64,000 nucleotides of DNA from an uncultured Caulobacterales bacterium (GTDB taxonomy: Bacteria; Pseudomonadota; Alphaproteobacteria; Caulobacterales; Caulobacteraceae). The notes under the pieces were generated by a model. That model was not told the origin of the DNA and ran no database searches. It saw nothing but the letters and a program-made list of their open reading frames with translations. Each line of letters opens with the position of its first letter. Positions within the stretch are counted from its first letter, which is position 1. A program made the translations under genes and the position numbers. The stretch spans positions 1 to 64,000 of the forward strand of contig CAIOHT010000008.1 of assembly GCA_903858185.1 (NCBI GenBank), given 5' to 3'. Below, one piece after another: positions 16,781 to 26,154 of the stretch.

Positions 16781-17854
16781 ATGCGGGCTGCGGTCCTTCG
16801 CGAAGTGGGCAAGCCGCTTCAGATCGAAACGATCTCGATCAACAAGCCGGGTCCGCACGAGGTCCTGATCCGCACCAAGGCCGCCGGCGTCTGCCACTCC
16901 GACCTGCATTTCGTCGAAGGCTCATACCCGCATCCACTGCCGGCCGTGCTGGGTCATGAGAGCGCCGGGATCGTTGAGGCCATCGGCTCTGAAGTGCGCA
17001 CCGTAAAGGTCGGCGACCACGTCATTACCTGCCTCTCGGCCTTCTGCGGTCACTGCAATCACTGCGTCACCGGCCACATGGCCCGCTGCGTCAGCGGCGA
17101 CGTGCGCCGCGCGAAGGACGACGAGCCGCGCCTGGGCAACGGCCTGAACCAGTTCCTGAACCTCTCGTCGTTCGCCGAGCAGATGCTGATTCACGAACAT
17201 GCCTGCGTGGCGATCCGCAAGGATATGCCGTTCGACCGGGCGGCCCTGATCGGCTGCTCGGTGACCACCGGCGTCGGCGCTGTCGTGCAGACCTCGAACG
17301 TGCGCGCCGGCGAGACGGTGGCCGTAATCGGCTGCGGCGGTGTGGGTCTTGCCGCGGTCAACGGCGCCGCCATTGCCGGGGCCGGCCGGATCATCGCGAT
17401 CGACATGCACCCGTCCAAGCTCGCGCTGGCCACGGCCTTCGGCGCGACCGACGTGATCGATGCCAGTCAGGTGGATCCGGTCAAGGCCGTGATCGAACTG
17501 ACCAGGGGCGGCGTCCAGCACAGCTTCGAGGCCATTGGTCTGAAGAAAACCACCGAGCAGGCCTTCAAGATGCTGGCGCGCGGCGGCACCGCCAACGTCA
17601 TCGGCATGATCCCCGTTGGCACGATGATCGAGCTGCACGGCGCCGATTTCCTTGGCGAGAAGCGCATCCAGGGCTCGCTGATGGGCTCCAACCGCTTCCC
17701 GGTCGATATGCCCCGCCTCGTCGATTTCTACATGACCGGCAAGCTGAAGCTCGACGAGATGATCTCGCAGCGCCTGAAGCTGGAACAGGTCAACGAGGCC
17801 TTCGACGAACTGAAGCGAGGCGAACTGGCCCGTTCGGTCATCGTGTTCGACTAG
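16781..17854 (+). CDS. Zn-dependent alcohol dehydrogenase
   Basis: The 357-residue enzyme has the catalytic-zinc motif (AAGVCHSDLH, GHESAGIVEAIG), the structural-zinc cysteines (FCGHCNHCVTGHMARC) and the Rossmann motif VIGCGGVGLAAV. It belongs to the class III-like zinc alcohol dehydrogenase branch, using NAD(P) to oxidise alcohols. GGGGAGAGA precedes the ATG. It is divergent from the carboxylesterase, and the two may act in one ester-to-alcohol breakdown route, though this is inference. Confidence 0.88.
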   Translation: MRAAVLREVGKPLQIETISINKPGPHEVLIRTKAAGVCHSDLHFVEGSYPHPLPAVLGHESAGIVEAIGSEVRTVKVGDHVITCLSAFCGHCNHCVTGHMARCVSGDVRRAKDDEPRLGNGLNQFLNLSSFAEQMLIHEHACVAIRKDMPFDRAALIGCSVTTGVGAVVQTSNVRAGETVAVIGCGGVGLAAVNGAAIAGAGRIIAIDMHPSKLALATAFGATDVIDASQVDPVKAVIELTRGGVQHSFEAIGLKKTTEQAFKMLARGGTANVIGMIPVGTMIELHGADFLGEKRIQGSLMGSNRFPVDMPRLVDFYMTGKLKLDEMISQRLKLEQVNEAFDELKRGELARSVIVFD

Positions 17855-17880
17855 GACGCCCCGGGCGCGCAGGAAGCGGC

Positions 17881-17908
17881 GGGGGCATGCACGTCGGTGC
17901 GTGTCCCT
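17881..17908. repeat. GGGGACA-type palindrome, copy 1
   Basis: GGGGGCATGCACGTCGGTGC then GTGTCCCT folds into an imperfect hairpin. It lies between the convergent alcohol dehydrogenase and the HTH regulator and overlaps the stop codon of the latter. Related palindromes are at 43942-43970, 43990-44019 and 62961-62987. Confidence 0.65.
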
Positions 17909-18341
17909 AGACGGGCGAGTAGTTGATCCGGCGGAGTGCCGAAGCCAGGCGGTTGATGCTGGCGGAGGTTTCCCGATAGGCGACCTCCATCTCCGGGCCC
18001 AGCAGGGCGGAAGCGGGAATGATCACCCCGCGCCGCCCGTCCCGCACGCAAAGCCCCTCGGCCACCAGAATGTTCACATACCGACGGGTGGTCTCGTAGG
18101 GCACGCCGATCGAGTGGCAGATCGACATCACGCTGACGGGCCGGCGTTCGCCGCCGCCGGAAACCGGCGCCGCTTCACCATTGGCGACGGCGATGGCGGT
18201 GAAGATGATCCCTCGCAGCAGATCGCCGTTGTGGGCGCGGGCGACGATCTCCACGCCGCGCACAAAGAACTCGCCGGCCAGTCGGGCGGCGATCGCGAAG
18301 TCATCCGGCGTGCTGACGGCGGGCGCGATGGCCGGCGGCAT
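17907..18341 (-). CDS. Winged-helix-like regulator, paralogue A
   Basis: The protein has a helical N-terminal part with GDLLRGIIFTAI, a helix-turn-helix region (RPVSVMSICHSIGVPYETTR then RYVNILVAEGLCVRDG) and a C-terminal helix. It is clearly homologous to the neighbour at 18607-19068, which has GDILRGVIFTAI and DIPYETTRRHVNALIADGLC. I start at ATG 18341 (144 residues), which gives a length similar to the paralogue; ATG 18410 or TTG 18422 would add an unconserved extension. DNA binding is inferred from the HTH pattern; the family name is not known to me. Confidence 0.7.
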   Translation of the reverse strand: MPPAIAPAVSTPDDFAIAARLAGEFFVRGVEIVARAHNGDLLRGIIFTAIAVANGEAAPVSGGGERRPVSVMSICHSIGVPYETTRRYVNILVAEGLCVRDGRRGVIIPASALLGPEMEVAYRETSASINRLASALRRINYSPV

Positions 18342-18606
18342 GTCCCGTTCAAAGGCCAAGAGCTGGCCTCCCCGCAAGGCTGGCCAGGCCCAGGCAAGGC
18401 GCCCGATCATTGGGAGCGGCAAGGGTCAGCAGGTCGCCGCGTCTGGACTCTGCGTCGGCGCAAGCAGGCAAAGCGGCTGTCATGACCGTTGAGATGGACC
18501 AGCGTCGTCTCAAGGCAAGCCCCGCTTCGGTCCGGCGCGGATTGATCCTGGTGGCTTCCTCGGACCCGACGGCAGGGCAGCAGACCGACGACGCCTGCCG
18601 GCGGGG

Positions 18607-19068
18607 TTACTGGGCGAACTCGACGCCGCCCTCGCGCAGATCGGAGACCAGGCGTCGCAGGTTTTCGAAGTTCCGGCGCAACGCCATCGTCATCTGCTCC
18701 CGGGCGATGACTTCGCCGGGCACCAGAACGCCGGAGTCGGCGCGCATGCAAAGCCCGTCGGCGATCAGGGCGTTCACGTGACGACGGGTCGTCTCGTACG
18801 GAATGTCCAGTTCCAGCGCCAGGGCATGGACGCTGATCGGCCGGCGCAGGGTATCAGGCACCTGGTCGCCAGCCTCCGAATAGGTCTGCGCCTCGACCGC
18901 CGAGGGCCTTATGTGGCGCGTGTTGGCGTCGACAATGGCGGTGAAGATCACGCCGCGCAGAATGTCGCCGCCGACGACCCGCGCCATCAGATCGACCGAG
19001 TGCAGGAAGTAGGCGGTCGACGCGCGGAGCGCGAGACGGTCGCGGCGCTTGTTCTCACGATTGGGCAT
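18607..19068 (-). CDS. Winged-helix-like regulator, paralogue B
   Basis: This 153-residue protein is a tandem paralogue of the preceding one. Conserved blocks are GDILRGVIFTAI (residues 34-45), RRPISVHALALELDIPYETT (75-94) and a wing-like LIADGLCMRADSGVLVP. The N-terminus is basic (MPNRENKRRDRLALR). An imperfect inverted repeat lies about 30-50 bp upstream of its ATG and could be its own operator. It may sense a ligand with the N-terminal helices, but this is inference. Confidence 0.72.
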   Translation of the reverse strand: MPNRENKRRDRLALRASTAYFLHSVDLMARVVGGDILRGVIFTAIVDANTRHIRPSAVEAQTYSEAGDQVPDTLRRPISVHALALELDIPYETTRRHVNALIADGLCMRADSGVLVPGEVIAREQMTMALRRNFENLRRLVSDLREGGVEFAQ

Positions 19069-19091
19069 GCCGGGGCCTGTCCTCGATTCAA

Positions 19092-19129
19092 GGTGACCAG
19101 CCGATAGCTGGTGACCCTGTTCTAGGTGG
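19092..19129. promoter_or_regulatory. Possible operator upstream of paralogue B regulator
   Basis: GGTGACC occurs twice, at 19092 and 19110, around the inverted repeat CCAGC-CGATA-GCTGG (19097-19111); a related GGTGGCAACC follows. The site lies upstream of the regulator start at 19068 and could bind that regulator or its paralogue. Confidence 0.4.
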
Positions 19130-19199
19130 CAACCTGTTGATATTCCAAGCGCAGAGTTACCCGATTTAAGGATTCCCGCGCGATGTGACGCCTCGCCGG

Positions 19200-20339
19200 C
19201 TATTCGGCGGCCTGGAGATCGGCGGCCTCGGCGTCGATCTGCGCCGCCCGGGCCTCGACGAGCGCTACGATGTGGTCGACCATTCCGTCGTTGTCCATCT
19301 TGTGGTCCGGCCTGCCGGCCACATAGACCATCCCCGCCCCCTTGCCGCCGCCGGTGAAGCCGATGTCGGTCATCAGGGCCTCACCCGGTCCGTTGACCAC
19401 GCAGCCGATGATCGACAGCGAAAGCGGCGTGGAAATGTGCGCCAGCCGGCTCTCGAGCGCCTCGACCGTCTTGATCACATTGAACCCCTGCCGCGCGCAG
19501 GAGGGACAGGCGATGATGTTCACGCCGCGATGGCGCAGGCCGAGCGACTTGAGCAGGTCGAAGCCGACCTTGATCTCCTCAACCGGATCGGCGGCCAGAC
19601 TGACCCGGATCGTGTCGCCGATGCCGGCCCAAAGCAGGTTGCCCATGCCGATGGCGGACTTGACCGTGCCCGTCCGCAGGGCGCCGGCCTCGGTGATGCC
19701 CAGGTGCAGCGGGCAGTCGATCGCCTCGGACAGTTGCTGGTAGGCGGCCACGGTCATGAAGATGTCCGAGGCCTTCACGCTGATCTTGAACTCGTGGAAG
19801 TCGTGATCCTGCAGGATGCGGGCGTGGCTCAGCGCGCTCTCGACCATCGCGTCGGGGCAGGGCTCGCCGTACTTCTCCAGCAGGTCGCGCTCCAGTGAGC
19901 CGGCGTTGACGCCGATGCGCATGGAACAGCCGTGGTCACGGGCCGCCTGGATGACCTCGCGCACGCGGTCCGGGCTGCCGATGTTGCCGGGATTGATCCG
20001 CAGGCAGGCGGCGCCGGCCTTGGCGGCCTCGATGCCGCGTTTGTAGTGGAAGTGGATGTCGGCGACGATCGGGACCTTCGAGGCCTTGACGATGGTCGAC
20101 AGCGCGGCGGTCGACTCGACGTCGGGACAGGACACGCGGACGATGTCCGCGCCGGCCTCCTCTAGCTGCCGAATCTGGTCGATGGTCGCGGCCGCATCGG
20201 CGGTCAGCGTATTGGTCATCGACTGGACGGTAATCGGCGCGTCGCCGCCGACAGGCACCTTCCCGACATGGATCTGGCGGGACTTGCGCCGGTCGATGTG
20301 GCGCCAGGGGCGGAGATGGGTGTGATCGTCGTGGCTCAT
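19200..20339 (-). CDS. ispG: 4-hydroxy-3-methylbut-2-en-1-yl diphosphate synthase IspG
   Basis: The 379-residue enzyme matches IspG/Gcp[15 protein letters not shown] near residue 36, [17 protein letters not shown], and the [4Fe-4S] cysteines in CPSCARQGF and [13 protein letters not shown]. It catalyses the penultimate step of the MEP isoprenoid pathway, converting MEcPP to HMBPP. It follows the RodZ-like gene by about 57 bp, in the order found in Caulobacterales. Confidence 0.96.
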   Translation of the reverse strand: MSHDDHTHLRPWRHIDRRKSRQIHVGKVPVGGDAPITVQSMTNTLTADAAATIDQIRQLEEAGADIVRVSCPDVESTAALSTIVKASKVPIVADIHFHYKRGIEAAKAGAACLRINPGNIGSPDRVREVIQAARDHGCSMRIGVNAGSLERDLLEKYGEPCPDAMVESALSHARILQDHDFHEFKISVKASDIFMTVAAYQQLSEAIDCPLHLGITEAGALRTGTVKSAIGMGNLLWAGIGDTIRVSLAADPVEEIKVGFDLLKSLGLRHRGVNIIACPSCARQGFNVIKTVEALESRLAHISTPLSLSIIGCVVNGPGEALMTDIGFTGGGKGAGMVYVAGRPDHKMDNDGMVDHIVALVEARAAQIDAEAADLQAAE

Positions 20340-20396
20340 GCGATCGCCAAGGTAAGCCCGCGCGGCCGGTTTCCCAACCCCGTCATGGAAACTTCG

Positions 20397-21350
20397 TCAG
20401 CCCGCGAGCGCCGACACTGTGGCGGTCGGCGCGGTCATGACGCCCTTCAGCCTGCCGCCGACGAACACATCCACCGAAGCGGGGTCACCGGCCTCGACGG
20501 CCAGGCCCTTGATGTTGGGCGCGCGGTAGGCTTCGCCGGCCGTAAGGGCGCGGGCGAAATAGACCGAACCATCTGAACCGCGAACGATCAGGGTGGTGGC
20601 CTTGCGCGCCTGCAGCGTCACGACCGAGGCGCCGGCGTCGGCGCCGTGGATGGCCCCCCTGGCGACGAACGGCGTGCCGGGCGACACCAGCGGGGCGGCG
20701 TTGGCGGCGGCTGCGGCTTCGGCGTCCTTGCGGATCTTCGCAGCGGCGGCGACAGCGTCAGCCGAACCGTCGGCGGCCGCGGCGGCCTCCAGGCCAGGTG
20801 TCTTGTAGACTTCGGGCGTCGAGGCCTCGACCGGCGCGGGCAGCGGCGCGCCCAGCGGCAGTGTGCCGGTCGGATTGACCGGAACGGCGGTCGCCACGCT
20901 CTCCGGCGCCGTCGGCGGCGGCGGGGCGTCTTCGGTGATGGCGCGCTGGGCGATGTTCCACAGCACGATGGCCGAAACGATCAGGATGCCGCCACCGAAG
21001 ATCATCCCCATCCGGGGATCACGCTCGCGGCGGACGCCGACCGGCGCGCGCAGCGGCTCGTCCGGATCGGGCGAGGATTCCTTGAACCGGGCGACCGCCT
21101 CTTCGGGATCGAGGTCCAGGTGCTTGGCGTAGGCCTTGATGTAGCCGAGCGTGAACGGCCGCGAGGGCAGTTCGTCCAGCCGCATGTCCTCGACAGCGGC
21201 CAGATAGGTGCGGCGAATGCGCGTGGCGTCCGACACGTCCTGCAGGGACAGGCCGCGGAATTCCCGCGCCGCCTTCAGCGCCGCCCCGATGTCCGGTCCG
21301 TAGTACAGGGACGGCTCCTCGGTCGGCCCGAAGTGGTCAACCGACTCCAT
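20397..21350 (-). CDS. RodZ-like helix-turn-helix membrane protein
   Basis: The protein (317 residues from ATG 21350) has an N-terminal Cro/CI HTH of RodZ type (GAALKAAREFRGLSLQDVSD, then RPFTLGYIKAYAKHLDLDP), and a single membrane helix near residue 118 (GMIFGGGILIVSAIVLW). An Ala/Pro-rich linker and a C-terminal DUF4115-like domain (TLIVRGSDGSVYFARAL, VDVFVGGRLKGVM) follow. RodZ links MreB to the cell wall machinery; whether this is the true RodZ or a paralogue is not certain. The start is uncertain because an upstream in-frame ATG exists, but residue 33 of the longer frame fits the domain better. Confidence 0.8.
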   Translation of the reverse strand: MESVDHFGPTEEPSLYYGPDIGAALKAAREFRGLSLQDVSDATRIRRTYLAAVEDMRLDELPSRPFTLGYIKAYAKHLDLDPEEAVARFKESSPDPDEPLRAPVGVRRERDPRMGMIFGGGILIVSAIVLWNIAQRAITEDAPPPPTAPESVATAVPVNPTGTLPLGAPLPAPVEASTPEVYKTPGLEAAAAADGSADAVAAAAKIRKDAEAAAAANAAPLVSPGTPFVARGAIHGADAGASVVTLQARKATTLIVRGSDGSVYFARALTAGEAYRAPNIKGLAVEAGDPASVDVFVGGRLKGVMTAPTATVSALAG

Positions 21351-21483
21351 ATCGCCCGAGCGAAACAGTTGCGTAACCCCGCCAGAATCAAGCGGCATGG
21401 CTACCGACGCCCCCAAAAACTCGCGCCACGCGAGAGCGCGACGCATCCAGATTCCCCTACACGGAGAAGTCTTAACGCTGGGT

Positions 21484-21492
21484 TGTGGATAA
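21484..21492 (-). promoter_or_regulatory. Perfect DnaA box upstream of RodZ-like gene
   Basis: TGTGGATAA is the exact complement of the DnaA-box consensus TTATCCACA. It lies in an AT-richer 193-bp gap between ptsP and the RodZ-like gene. TTAAC words occur at 21472 and 21537 and could be CtrA half-sites. Confidence 0.45.
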
Positions 21493-21543
21493 CAAAATAA
21501 CGTCCGGAATTCAATGCGCTAATCCGTCGCTGCTGGTTAACCG

Positions 21544-23808
21544 TCAGACAGCGACATACAATTTCCGGGCCAGCGTCTCGATCTCGTTACGGACCGATCC
21601 GGACGTGCCTTTCAGCAGGGACTCGACGCCCCGGCGCGCGGCCTCCCGATCACAGGAAAGCACCATCTGCTTCACGGGTCCGATGCCCGCGGGCGGCATC
21701 GACAGGCGATCGAACCCGAGGGCCACCAGGGTGAAGGCTTCAAGCGGCCGGCCGGCCATTTCGCCACATACCGAGACCGGCGTTCCCGTTTCGGCACAGG
21801 CGTTCTGGATCTGCTTCAGCGCGCGCAGGGCGGGGGGCGACAGCGGGTCGTAGCGGTCAGCCACGCGCGGGTTCCCGCGGTCGGCGGCAAACAGGTATTG
21901 CATCAGGTCATTGGTGCCGACGGAGACGAAGTCGGTCATCGGCAGCAGGGCGTCCAGATGCCACAGCAGCGACGGCGCCTCGATCATCGCCCCGACGTCG
22001 AGGCGTGAGGGGGCCGGTCGGCCGCGACGCTGGGCCCAGGCGAGCTCGGCGTCGACAAAGGCGCGGGCGGCGCGGAACTCGTCGACGCTGGCCACCAGCG
22101 GGAACATGATCCGCAGGGGCCGGCCGTGAGAAGCCCAGATCAGCGCGCGAAGCTGCAGTCGCAGAAGGGCGGGCCGGTCCAGTCCCATCCGCACGGCGCG
22201 CCAGCCCAGCGCGGGGTTGTCCTCCCGCTCCAGCTCCATATAGGGCAGCAGCTTGTCGCCCCCCAGATCGAGCGTGCGGAAGGTCACCGGCATGTCGCCG
22301 GCGGCGTCGAGCACCTTTTCGTAGAGCACCCGCTGCGCATCGAGACGCGGCATGTCCTCGGCGACCATGAACTGGAACTCGGTACGGAACAGGCCGATGC
22401 CTTCCGCTCCGGTTTCGCCCAGGATGTCCAGGTCCACCGCCAGGCCGGCATTCATCAGCAGGGTGACCTTGGAGCCGTCCTTGGTGAAGGCGGGCGTATC
22501 GCGAAGCTTCGCGAACTGGGCCTTGCGCTGGGCGCGCACTTCCAGTCGGCTGTTGAGGGCCTTCACGACGTCCGGCCGGGGGCGCAGGAAGGCCTCGCCG
22601 GTCTCGGCGTCGACGATCACCGCGTCGCCCTGTGAAACCTTGTCGCGCAGGCCGGCCAGACGACCGACGCAGGGAATGTCCAGGGCGCGCGCGACGATCG
22701 CGGCGTGGCTGGCGGTGGAACCCTCTTCCAGCAGCAGGCCCTTCAGGCGCGTGCGGTCGTACTCCAGCAGGTCGGCCGGGCCCAGGTTGCGCGCCACCAG
22801 GATGGCGTCGTCCGGCAACTCCCGTGACACCACGCCATCGCCCGACAGATGTCGCAACAGCCGGTCATTGAGGTCTTCCAGGTCATGCAGACGTTCCCGC
22901 AGATAGGGATCGCGGGCCTGGCCCAGCCGGGCGCGGTGCTCGCTGCGCACGCGCTCGACGGCCGCCTCGGCGGTCAGGCCGGAGCGCACAGCTTCCTGCA
23001 GCGACCGGTTCCAGCCACGGTCGTGGGCGAACATGCGGTAGGTCTCGAGCACCTCGTACGGCGCGCCGACCAGGCCGTGGTGGCCCTCCAGCATCTCGTC
23101 GATCTGCTTCTGCAGCGCGGCGACTGCGGTGGCCAGCCGGACTTCTTCGGCCGCCGCGTCGTCGGACAGCAGCTGTTCGGGCGCCACCGGGTGGTCGTGC
23201 AGGACGACCGTGCCGTAGGCGAGACCATCCGAGAACCTGGCGCCCTTGAGCCGCTCGGGCTTGTGGGGGGCGATCTCGACGTCCTTGAGCGCCTCGTTGC
23301 TCAGCAGTTCGCCGGCGCCGACCATCTCGGCCAGGACCATGGCGATGATCTGCAGGTCCTCGACCTCTTCCTCGCCGTAGCTGCGCTCGGTGCGGTTCTG
23401 GACGACCAGAACGCCGATCGGCCGACCGCCCCGCAGCAACGGCACGCCGAGGAAGGAGTGGTAGGGGTCTTCGCCGGTTTCCGGGCGATAGGCGAACGCC
23501 GGATGATTGGGCGCGTCGCTGAGGTTCAGCGGCCGGCCGAGCCGCACGATCTCGCCGACCAGGCCCTCTCCGGTCTTCAGGCGCGTGACGTGCACGGCAT
23601 CGCTGGACAGGCCTTCGGTGGCGAACAGCTCGAGGTCGCCGCCGGCGCGGCGCAGATAGATCGAGCAGACCTCCGCAACCATCGACCGGGCGATGATCCG
23701 TACCACCATGTCCAGCTTCGTCTGGGCCGGGGCGCCGCCAGCCATGGCTTCGCGAATCTGCCGAAGCAGACTGCGTGGACCACGAATGGAAAGGCCCGTC
23801 GCGACCAT
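21544..23808 (-). CDS. ptsP: Phosphoenolpyruvate-protein phosphotransferase PtsP (EI-Ntr)
   Basis: The protein has an N-terminal GAF domain (about residues 20-165, including GLVGEIVRLGRPLNLSDAPN) followed by a full enzyme I. Enzyme I features are the HPr-binding helices, the phosphohistidine domain with the active His in EEGSTASHAAIVARALDIP, and the PEP-binding TIM barrel (FRTLDLGGDKLLPYM, DFVSVGTNDLMQYLFAADR, VCGEMAG). It starts the nitrogen PTS cascade by transferring phosphate from PEP to NPr. I start at 23808 (MVATGLSIRGPRSLLRQIR, 754 residues) because upstream residues look intergenic. Confidence 0.94.
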   Translation of the reverse strand: MVATGLSIRGPRSLLRQIREAMAGGAPAQTKLDMVVRIIARSMVAEVCSIYLRRAGGDLELFATEGLSSDAVHVTRLKTGEGLVGEIVRLGRPLNLSDAPNHPAFAYRPETGEDPYHSFLGVPLLRGGRPIGVLVVQNRTERSYGEEEVEDLQIIAMVLAEMVGAGELLSNEALKDVEIAPHKPERLKGARFSDGLAYGTVVLHDHPVAPEQLLSDDAAAEEVRLATAVAALQKQIDEMLEGHHGLVGAPYEVLETYRMFAHDRGWNRSLQEAVRSGLTAEAAVERVRSEHRARLGQARDPYLRERLHDLEDLNDRLLRHLSGDGVVSRELPDDAILVARNLGPADLLEYDRTRLKGLLLEEGSTASHAAIVARALDIPCVGRLAGLRDKVSQGDAVIVDAETGEAFLRPRPDVVKALNSRLEVRAQRKAQFAKLRDTPAFTKDGSKVTLLMNAGLAVDLDILGETGAEGIGLFRTEFQFMVAEDMPRLDAQRVLYEKVLDAAGDMPVTFRTLDLGGDKLLPYMELEREDNPALGWRAVRMGLDRPALLRLQLRALIWASHGRPLRIMFPLVASVDEFRAARAFVDAELAWAQRRGRPAPSRLDVGAMIEAPSLLWHLDALLPMTDFVSVGTNDLMQYLFAADRGNPRVADRYDPLSPPALRALKQIQNACAETGTPVSVCGEMAGRPLEAFTLVALGFDRLSMPPAGIGPVKQMVLSCDREAARRGVESLLKGTSGSVRNEIETLARKLYVAV

Positions 23809-23971
23809 TGGCCTGGCTGTTCTCCCGATCTCTGCGGCGCCTATAGCAGATTTCCGCAGCGGAACAGTGACCCCGACCGCGCAAATGGCGTCAACTGCCG
23901 ACAATCACCCGGCGATCAGTCAGCCCACGGGGAATTGCCGCCAAATCAGGCGGTTCGAGGGCGTTTGGCCG

Positions 23972-25234
23972 TCAGAGCTGATCGAGGCCGTATGCGCTGT
24001 GCAGGGCGCGGACGGCAAGTTCGGTGTAGGCCTCGTCGATCAGCACACTGATCTTGATCTCGCTCGTGGAGATCACCTGGATGTTCACGCCCTTTTCGGC
24101 GAGGGCGGTGAACATGGTCTTGGCGACCCCGGCATGGCTGCGCATGCCCACGCCGATCACCGAGACCTTGGCGACGTCCTCGTTCAGCTGAACGTCCTCG
24201 AAGCCGATCTCGGCCTGGGCCGTCCGCAGGATCTCCACGGTGCGGCCCGCGTCACGCTTGCCGACGGTGAACTCCATGTTGGCCGCGCCCTCGCTGCGGG
24301 CGTGGCTCTGGACGATCATGTCGACGTTGACGTTCGCGTCGGCCAGGCGGCCGAAGATCTTCGAGGAGACGCCCGGCGTGTCCGGCAGGCCGAACAGGCT
24401 GATCTTGGCTTCGTCGCGGCTGTAGGCCACGCCGCTCACGATGCGCTTTTCCACGATCTCCTCCTCGTCGCAGACGATGGTGCCCTTCCCTTCGGAAGTA
24501 TGGCCGGCTTCTTCTCCCGGCTCGATGAAGCTGGACAGCACGCGCAGCGGAACATGCTGCGACATGGCCAGCTCGACCGATCGGGTCTGCAGGACCTTGG
24601 CCCCCAGCGACGCCATTTCGAGCATCTCCTCGTAGGAGATGCGCGCCAGCTTGCGGGCCTTGCTCTCGATGCGTGGGTCGGTGGTGTAGACCCCGTCCAC
24701 GTCCGTGTAGATGTCACAGGCGGCGCCGAGCGCGGCGGCGATGCCGACCGCGCTGGTGTCCGAACCACCCCTGCCCAGGGTGGCAATGCGGCCGTCGCGG
24801 GTCACGCCCTGGAAGCCGGCGATCACGGCGATCTCGCCGGCGTCCATTGCGGCCGCCAGCTTCTCGGGCGGAATCTCGTCGATCCGCGCGCGGCCGTGCG
24901 CCTCGTCGGTCAGGATCGGGACCTGCCAGCCCAGCCATGAGCGGGCGTTCAGACCCATGTTGCGCAGGGTCATGGCCAGCAGGCCGGCGGTGACCTGTTC
25001 GCCGCTGGCGACGACCATGTCGTATTCGTCGTCACTCGCGGGCAGACCCTGGGCCGCCGGACCGGCGCCGTCAGTCCAGGCCACCAGCTCGTTGGTCTTT
25101 CCGGCCATGGCCGAGACCACCACGGCGATCTGCTTGCCGGTCGCGACTTCAGCCGCCACCAGCCGCGCGACGCGCCGGATCCGCTCAAGGTCGGCCACCG
25201 AGGTGCCGCCGAATTTCATCACCAGCCGTGACAC
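23972..25234 (-). CDS. lysC: Aspartate kinase LysC
   Basis: The protein begins (M)SRLVMKFGGTSVADLERI with GTG 25234 as start, matching related LysC proteins; a longer frame upstream has no support. The kinase domain has VVVSAMAGKTNEL, GRGGSDTSA and TDVDGVYTTDPR, and two C-terminal ACT domains (ISLFGLPDTPGVSSKIFG, VSVIGVGMRSHAGVAKTMF) give feedback control by lysine and/or threonine. It catalyses the first step from aspartate to Lys, Thr and Met. It lies upstream of ptsP on the same strand. Confidence 0.95.
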   Translation of the reverse strand: MSRLVMKFGGTSVADLERIRRVARLVAAEVATGKQIAVVVSAMAGKTNELVAWTDGAGPAAQGLPASDDEYDMVVASGEQVTAGLLAMTLRNMGLNARSWLGWQVPILTDEAHGRARIDEIPPEKLAAAMDAGEIAVIAGFQGVTRDGRIATLGRGGSDTSAVGIAAALGAACDIYTDVDGVYTTDPRIESKARKLARISYEEMLEMASLGAKVLQTRSVELAMSQHVPLRVLSSFIEPGEEAGHTSEGKGTIVCDEEEIVEKRIVSGVAYSRDEAKISLFGLPDTPGVSSKIFGRLADANVNVDMIVQSHARSEGAANMEFTVGKRDAGRTVEILRTAQAEIGFEDVQLNEDVAKVSVIGVGMRSHAGVAKTMFTALAEKGVNIQVISTSEIKISVLIDEAYTELAVRALHSAYGLDQL

Positions 25235-25398
25235 GTCAGGCCGCTCGCCCCCTCGTTTGGCGGTTTTTTCTTGCGCGTTCAGCGATTGGAACGCCCAAGC
25301 CACGCAAGAGGTCGCCTTCTAGCGAGGCTTTCGCGGCGCCGCAATGCGCCAGATCGCTCACCGTCGACGTCCCCGCCAAGGCGGACTAGATAAGGGGC

Positions 25399-26154
25399 AT
25401 GACCGCCCCCGCCGCAGAGCTCCGCACCAGCGTCGATCCCGCAGACGTCGAGCGCTTCTCGCGCATCGCCGCCGAATGGTGGGACCCGCGTGGCAAGTTC
25501 GCGCCGCTGCACAAATTCAACCCCATCCGTCTCGGTTTCATCCGGGAACAGGCGCTGGCCAGATTCGGCCGTGACGGCTGCAAGCGGCAGCCGTTCGAGG
25601 GGCTGAAGCTGCTGGACATCGGCTGTGGCGGCGGGCTGCTGAGCGAGCCGATGAGCCGGCTGGGCTTCGCTGTAACCGGGGTGGACGCCTCCGAACGCAA
25701 CATCGGCACCGCCTCGACCCACGCCGCAGAGCAGGGGCTGGAGATCGCCTACCGCGCCTCGACAGCCGAACAGCTGCTGGTCGAGAAAGCCGGTCCGTTC
25801 GACGTGATCCTCAACATGGAAGTGATCGAGCATGTCGCCGATCCCGGCGAATTCCTGCGCACGACAGCGAAGCTGCTGTCGCCGGGCGGGATCATGATCG
25901 TCGCCACCTTGAACCGCACGCTGAAGGCGCTGGCCCTGGCCAAGATCGGCGCGGAATACGTCCTGCGCTGGGTGCCCGCCGGGACCCACGACTGGAAACA
26001 GTTCCTGACGCCGGAAGAGCTGCGCTCGTTCCTCGAAGGCCATCCGTTCGACATCCACGGGCCGTTCGGCGTGTCCTACAACCCGCTGGCCGGCAAGTGG
26101 GTCCGGTCGTCCGACGCCGACGTCAACTACATGATGACGGTGACCCGGGGCTGA
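25399..26154 (+). CDS. ubiG: Ubiquinone biosynthesis O-methyltransferase UbiG
   Basis: The 251-residue protein has UbiG-specific blocks: [20 protein letters not shown] at the N-terminus, SAM motif [15 protein letters not shown] near residue 72, and [15 protein letters not shown] and [20 protein letters not shown]. UbiG performs both O-methylations in ubiquinone synthesis. It is divergent from lysC and overlaps the following GNAT gene by one base. Confidence 0.95.
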   Translation: MTAPAAELRTSVDPADVERFSRIAAEWWDPRGKFAPLHKFNPIRLGFIREQALARFGRDGCKRQPFEGLKLLDIGCGGGLLSEPMSRLGFAVTGVDASERNIGTASTHAAEQGLEIAYRASTAEQLLVEKAGPFDVILNMEVIEHVADPGEFLRTTAKLLSPGGIMIVATLNRTLKALALAKIGAEYVLRWVPAGTHDWKQFLTPEELRSFLEGHPFDIHGPFGVSYNPLAGKWVRSSDADVNYMMTVTRG

